Positions 58,500-64,000 of a DNA stretch of 64,000 nucleotides are shown in pieces (within the stretch, counting starts at the first letter, position 1; each line of letters opens with the position of its first letter). The position numbers and the translations under genes were made by a program. The stretch spans positions 3,101,643-3,165,642 of the forward strand of contig JAPNXP010000018.1 in assembly GCA_028753945.1 (NCBI GenBank), in the 5' to 3' direction. The notes beneath the pieces were generated by a model. The model did no database searches, was not told where the DNA came from, and was given only the letters and a program-made list of their open reading frames with translations. This DNA is from Hexactinellida sp. DTS-2022 (taxonomy: Eukaryota > Porifera > Hexactinellida).

Positions 58500-61400
58500 A
58501 CACCTTGAGGCGTTGATGACTGGGCGAAAAAAAATCCAAAATTGCAGACTGTGCCGATAGTATGTTCCTTTGGAGGCACTATCAATAAACCACCAACAAA
58601 ATATAGTGCCACCAAAGGTACATGCGTCGGCACAGGCTGCAATTTTGGATTTTTTATTATTATTATTTTTCTCCGTAGACGGTGCCCTGGCCAGAGCTTT
58701 ATAGTTAATGGGCTGAAACTTGGCATGTAGGTGCGATGGGACCGTTTAATTTGCACCTGGGGTTACGATTTTTGATTAACAAATTTTGGACACATCTTTA
58801 ACACCTTTCAAAATTTGTCTGGTCCATAACTCAAAATATGTTTTACTAAACCCGCAAATTTTATTTCATATTTGGATTCGCCATAAAATTCTGCGTCTGA
58901 TGGGAGAATAAATTTTCCAATAAAGGGGTCAATTTCTGCCATAAGTGGGGGTTGAAATTTCTTTGTTTACTCACACTTCAATTTCAGTAAAGTGTTAAAT
59001 CTAATTCTATTGTTTCAACTTGTAATAATTATATTGATTTAACTTGTTAAATCCTACTCTAGTGATTCAACTTGCGATAATTATATTGATTTAACTTGAT
59101 AAAATCCTACTCTAGTGATTCAACTTGCGATAATTATATTGATTTAACTTATAAATTCCAGCTGGCTTCTATTTAATTCTAGCATTACTATACAATGGAT
59201 TAAATTAAATTAATTTATATAAGGAATTTGTTGACTTTACTCAACTCACCGTGGATAACATTGCTAAAATAAATAACTAATAATTTAATTTATTATCAAT
59301 AAGTAATGAATGGCATTAAACTAAAGATGGTTTATGATAGAACCGTTAACATTTTACATTCCACAACAACGACAGATAAAGTGATTATATTTATTTCGCG
59401 AGAATATTCTTGCACAATTAATGTACTGACGTAATTTATTATAATTAATTCCTTTTGTATTTAACTTATAGACGGTTCCAATTGGATTATTGGGGTTATC
59501 GAGTGCGTGGAATTCAAATATGATAGTGAAATTCGATTTAAATTAATAATAAGTGCAAATAATTGAACTTTATTTATTTTGCTGTACATAATAATGGTGT
59601 TAAATTATTAATTTATTAATTAAATATTTATACTAATTAGCTAAATTTCATTAATCTCAGAGATGATACAAGATAGAAACAAACTTTCAATTTATCAATT
59701 GGTCCTTATGGCACGTGCCACCTATGCAAGTGGGTCCTGACACCTTGAGGTGATTATGACATCGTCAAAAAAATGTGTTTTTACAATTTTGTTAATTCGA
59801 TATTTAAAATGGGTTAGTTGATGTTGGGTGATGACCCAACACTCACATAAAAAATGCTGAGTCATCAGCTATTATATTCTACTGAAACTTGAATATCTTT
59901 GAAATGAAATGATGAAAAACGAAACTTACATCTTAATAAGGGTCGTTGCCATCTGAAACACCTTTTTGAAATAATTTAACACCTTCATAGTGATGATTAC
60001 TTGGCGAAAAAAAATCCAAAATTGCAGCCTGCGGCGACAGCATGTCCCTTTGGAGGCACTATCAATAAACCACCAACAAAATATAGTGCCACCAAAGGAA
60101 CATGCGTCGGCACAGGCTGCAATTTTGGATTTTTTTTTTTTTTTTTCTCCGTAGACGGTGCCCTGGCCAGAGCTTTATAGTTAATGGGCTGAAACTTGGC
60201 ATGTAGGTGCGATGGGACCGTCTAATTTGCACCTGGGGTTACGATTTTTGATTAACAAATTTTGGACACATCTTTAACACCTTTCAAAATTTGTCTGGTC
60301 CATAACTCAAAATATGTTTTACTAAACCCGCAAATTTTATTTCATAGTTGGATTCTCCATAAAATTCTGCGTCTGATGGGAGAATAAATTTTCCAATAAA
60401 GGGGTCAATTTCTGCCATAAATGGGGGTTGAAATCTCTTTGTTTACTCACACTTCAATTTCAGTAAAGTGTTAAATCTAATTCTATTGTTTCAACTTGTA
60501 ATAAATATATTGATTTAACTTGTTAAATCCTACTCTAGTGATTCAACTTGCGATAATTATATTGATTTAACTTGTTAAATCCTACTCTTGTGATTCAACT
60601 TGCGATAATTATATTGATTTAACTTGTTAAATCCTACTCTAGTGATTCAACTTGCGATAATTATATTGATTTAACTTATAAATTCCAGCTGGCTTCTATA
60701 TAATTCTAGCATTACTATACAATGGATTAAATTAAATTAATTTATATAAGGAATTTGTTGACTTTACTCAACTCACCGTGGATAACATTGCTAAAATAAA
60801 TAACTAATAATTTAATTTATTATCAATAAGTAATGAATGGCATTAAACTAAAGATGGTTTATGATAGAACCGTTAACATTTTACATTCCACAACAACGAC
60901 AGATAAAGTGATTATATTTATTTCGCGAGAATATTCTTGCACAATTAATGTACTGACGTAATTTATTATAATTAATTCCTTTTGTATTGAACTTATAGAC
61001 GGTTCCAATTGGATTATTGGGGTTATCGAGTGCGCTGAATTCAAATATGATAGTGAAATTCGATTTAAATTAATAATAAGTGCAAATAATTGAAACTTTA
61101 AATATTTTGCTGTACATAATAATGGTGTTAAATTATTAATTTATTAATTAAATATTTATACTAATTAGCTAAATTTCATTAATCTCAGAGATGATACAAG
61201 ATAGAAACAAACTTTCAATATATCAATTGGTCCTTATGCCAGGTACCACCTATACAAGTGGGTCTTGACACCTTGAGGTGATGATGACATCGTTAAAAAA
61301 ATGCGTTTTTACAATTTTGTTAATTCGATATTTAAAATGGGTTAGTTGATGTTGGGTGATGACCCAACACTCACATAAAAAATGCTGAGTCATCAGCTAT

Positions 61401-64000
61401 TATATTCTACTCAAACTTAAATATCTCTAAAATGAAGTGAACTAAATGGAAACTTCCACCAGTCTAAGGGTCGATGCCTTCTGAAACACCTTTCTGAAAT
61501 AATTTAACACCTTCATAGTGATGATGACATGGCGGAAAAAAAATCCAAAATTGCAGCCTGTGCCGACAGCATGTTCCTTTGGAGGCACTATCAATAAACC
61601 ACCACCAAAATATAGTGCCACCAAGGGAACATGCGTCGGCACAGGCTGCAATTTTGGATTTTTTTTTCTTTTCTCCGTAGCAGGTGCCTTGGCCACACCT
61701 GTATACATTGAGGGCTGAAACTTGGCATGTAGCTTCGGAGTGACCGTCTAATTTGCACCTGGGGCTACGATTATTTATCAAATAATTTTAACACCTATTT
61801 AAACTAATTATGGCTCATAACATGAAATAATTAATATTGAGCTTGATAAAATTTACATGTACGGATAGAGAATTAAATTCTACACCTTTTGGCAATTCAA
61901 AAATGTTCAATTTAGCCTAGGTTTGTGCCATATTTGGGATGCCAATCCCCTGTGTTTCCTCACACTTGAGATTCAGTAAAACTGTTAAATATAATTCTAT
62001 TGTTTCAACTTGTAATAATTATATTGATTTAACATGTTAAATCCTACTCTATTGTTCCAACTTGTGATAATTATATTTATTTAACTTGTTAAATCTTACT
62101 CTATTGATTCAACTTGTGATAATTATATTGATTGAACTTATAAATTACAGCTGGCTTCTATTTAATTGTAGTATTACTATACAAGGAATAAATAAAATAA
62201 TATAATATATGGAATTTGTTGACTCTACTCAACTCACCGTGGATAACATTGCTAAAATAAATAACTGATAATATAATTTATTATCAATACATAATGAATG
62301 AATGGCATTAAACTCAAGATGGTTTATGATAGAAACAAACATCAAATTTATCTGCCGTTCCTTGTGACAAGGACCAATTAACATATGGTTCTTCACACCT
62401 TGGGCGTTGATGACTTGGCGAAAAAAAATCCAAAATTGCAGCCTGCGCCGACAGCATGTTCTTTCGGAGGCACTATCAATAAACCACCAACAAAATATAG
62501 TGCCACCAAAGGAACATGCGTCGGCACAGGCTGCAATTTTGGATTTTTTTTTTAACTGTGCCGACTATACTATAGTATAGTGGCCCAGTATTGGAATCAC
62601 TGCCTTTATTTTTACTGTGCCGACTATACTATAGTATAGTGGCCCAGTATTGGAATCACTGCCTAAATTTTATATTATTATTTTTTCTCCGTGGACGGTG
62701 CCCTGGCCACACCTTTATACATTGAGGGCTGAAACTTGGCATGTAGATGCGGAGTGCCCTTCTAATTTGCACCTGGGGTCACGATTTTTGATTAACACAT
62801 TTTGCACACATCTTTAACACCTTTCAAATTTTGTCTGGTCCATAACTCAAAATATGTTTTAATAAACCCCAAATTTTATTTCATATTTAGATTCATCTTA
62901 AAATTTTGCGTCTTTAGGGAGGAGAAAATTTTCAACAAAGGGTTTAATTTCTGCCATTAATGGGGGTTAAAATTCCTTTGTTTACTCACACTTCAATTTC
63001 TGTAAAACTGTGAAATCTAATTCCATTGTTTCAACTTGTAATAATTATATTGATTTAACTTGTTAAATCTTTCACTATTGTTTCAACTTGCGATAATTAA
63101 ATTGATTCAACTCATAAATTCCAGCTGGCTTCTATTTAATTGTAGTATTACTATTTAATTAATTAAAACAAATTAAATTAAATAAGGAATTTGTTGACTT
63201 TATTCAACTCAACCGTGGATAACATTGCTAAAATAAATAACTAATAAATAAGTAATAATATAATTTATCATCAATACATAATGAATGAATGAATGGCATT
63301 AAACTCTAGATGGTTTATGATAGAAACAAACTTCAAATTTATCTACCGTTTCTTGTGACTCGGACCAATTAACAAATGGTTCTTGACGCCTTGAGGCGTT
63401 GATGACTTGGCGAAAAAAAATCCAAAATTGCAGCCTGTGCCGACAGCATGTTCCTTTGGAGGCACTATCAATAAACAACCAACAAAATATAGTGCCACCA
63501 AAGGAACATGCGTCGGCACAGGCTGCAATTTTGGATTTTTTTATCATTTATATTTCCCCGTAGCAGGTGCCCTGGCCACACCTGTATACATTGAGGGCTG
63601 AAACTTGGCATGTAGTTGCGGAAAAAAAAATTGGGTTTCGTTAGTGCCACAGTAGAGTTGCAAGTTTCCTTTGTTTACTAACACTTCAGTTCCATTGAAA
63701 GTGTTAAATCTAATTCTATTGTTTCAACTTGTAATAATTATATTGATTTGACTTGTTAAATCTTAATCTATTGTTTCAACTTGCGATAAATATATTGATT
63801 TAACTTATAAATTCCAGCTGGCTTCTATTTAAATTAATTTATATAAGGAATTTGTTGACTTTACTCAACTCACCGTGGATAACATTGCTAAAATAAATAA
63901 CTAATAATTTAATTTATTATCAATAAGTAATGAATGAATGGCATTAAACTAAAGATGGTTTATGATAGAACCGTTAAGATTTTACATTCCACAACAACGA
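58500..64000 (+). repeat. Tandem array of 0.9-1.5-kb units each with a hairpin
   Basis: Hairpins at 58527-58655, 60006-60147, 61535-61668, 62419-62553 and 63412-63541 mark five units; the array runs off the window. Unit order: hairpin, CTCCGTAGACGGTGCCCTGG segment, TGGTCCATAACTCAAAATAT segment, two to four 50-bp TTCAACTTGCGATAATTATA repeats, CAGCTGGCTTCTA segment, ACTCACCGTGGATAACATTG segment, TGAATGGCATTAAAC segment, next hairpin. Units differ by deletions. Small frames within are repeat artefacts. Confidence 0.85.
58527..58655. repeat. Representative ~125-bp near-perfect hairpin
   Basis: Left arm AATCCAAAATTGCAGACTGT, then GCCGATAGTATGTTCCTTTG, then GAGGCACTAT. The right arm is its complement, ending GGCTGCAATTTTGGATTTTT. 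The loop is about 20 nt (CAATAAACCACCAACAAAAT). The other copies (6671, 8861, 56721, 60006, 61535, 62419, 63412) keep both arms paired. Confidence 0.88.

Noticed and set aside
58454-63650. Recurring 60-105-residue frames with a shared Phe/Gly-rich peptide
   Set aside because: They are translations of the hairpin arms on both strands and recur wherever the hairpin does; not genes.
1-64000. tRNA or rRNA genes
   Set aside because: No cloverleaf with A/B boxes or rRNA-like block was recognised by eye; a tRNAscan or Infernal search would be needed to exclude them.

Overview
This window is animal nuclear DNA. It is AT-rich and dominated by transposable elements, with one recognisable split host gene on the minus strand. 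Evidence for a metazoan: exons with GT/AG borders and matching phases, multi-kilobase introns, a UBR-box E3 ligase of the UBR4 type, and P-element (THAP9-like), pogo/Tigger, CR1-like LINE and hAT-like elements. The species cannot be named. The UBR4 protein is very divergent from the vertebrate one, so a fast-evolving or deep-branching invertebrate is likely. No rRNA, tRNA, CRISPR array or operon was seen.

Host gene: six exons of a UBR4 (p600/pushover/BIG) orthologue lie on the minus strand at 49691-49510, 38305-34809, 20070-19757, 14824-14666, 11817-11693 and 3381-3193. Phases agree at every junction. The second exon is 3.5 kb of uninterrupted coding sequence. The UBR-box zinc finger is split between the fifth and sixth exons by an 8.3-kb intron. 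The first exon(s) were not found, and the large C-terminal part lies outside the window at the low-coordinate end.

Introns and flanks: the introns are graveyards of DNA transposons. There are four P-element copies or fragments (start to 1760, 30.65-32.2 kb, 41.64-44.68 kb, 53.87-55.46 kb), and a fifth possible end at 47 kb. There is a Tigger transposase remnant (9.1-9.4 kb) with Tigger-like MITEs, mariner-like TA-flanked MITEs, a CR1-like endonuclease fragment (24.4-24.9 kb), Helitron-like repeats with a C/G hairpin end, and about twenty short elements with 8-bp target duplications typical of hAT. Several are nested up to four deep.

Right end (55.5-64 kb): a 65-bp palindromic satellite leads into a long array of 0.9-1.5-kb repeat units. 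Each unit carries a ~125-bp near-perfect hairpin. A further copy of the unit, split by nested insertions, sits at 6.6-9.1 kb.

Most interesting points: the 3.5-kb UBR4 exon, a hAT-like MITE that splits an otherwise continuous unknown reading frame at 51.3-51.9 kb, the nested elements whose order of insertion can be read directly, and the hairpin array.
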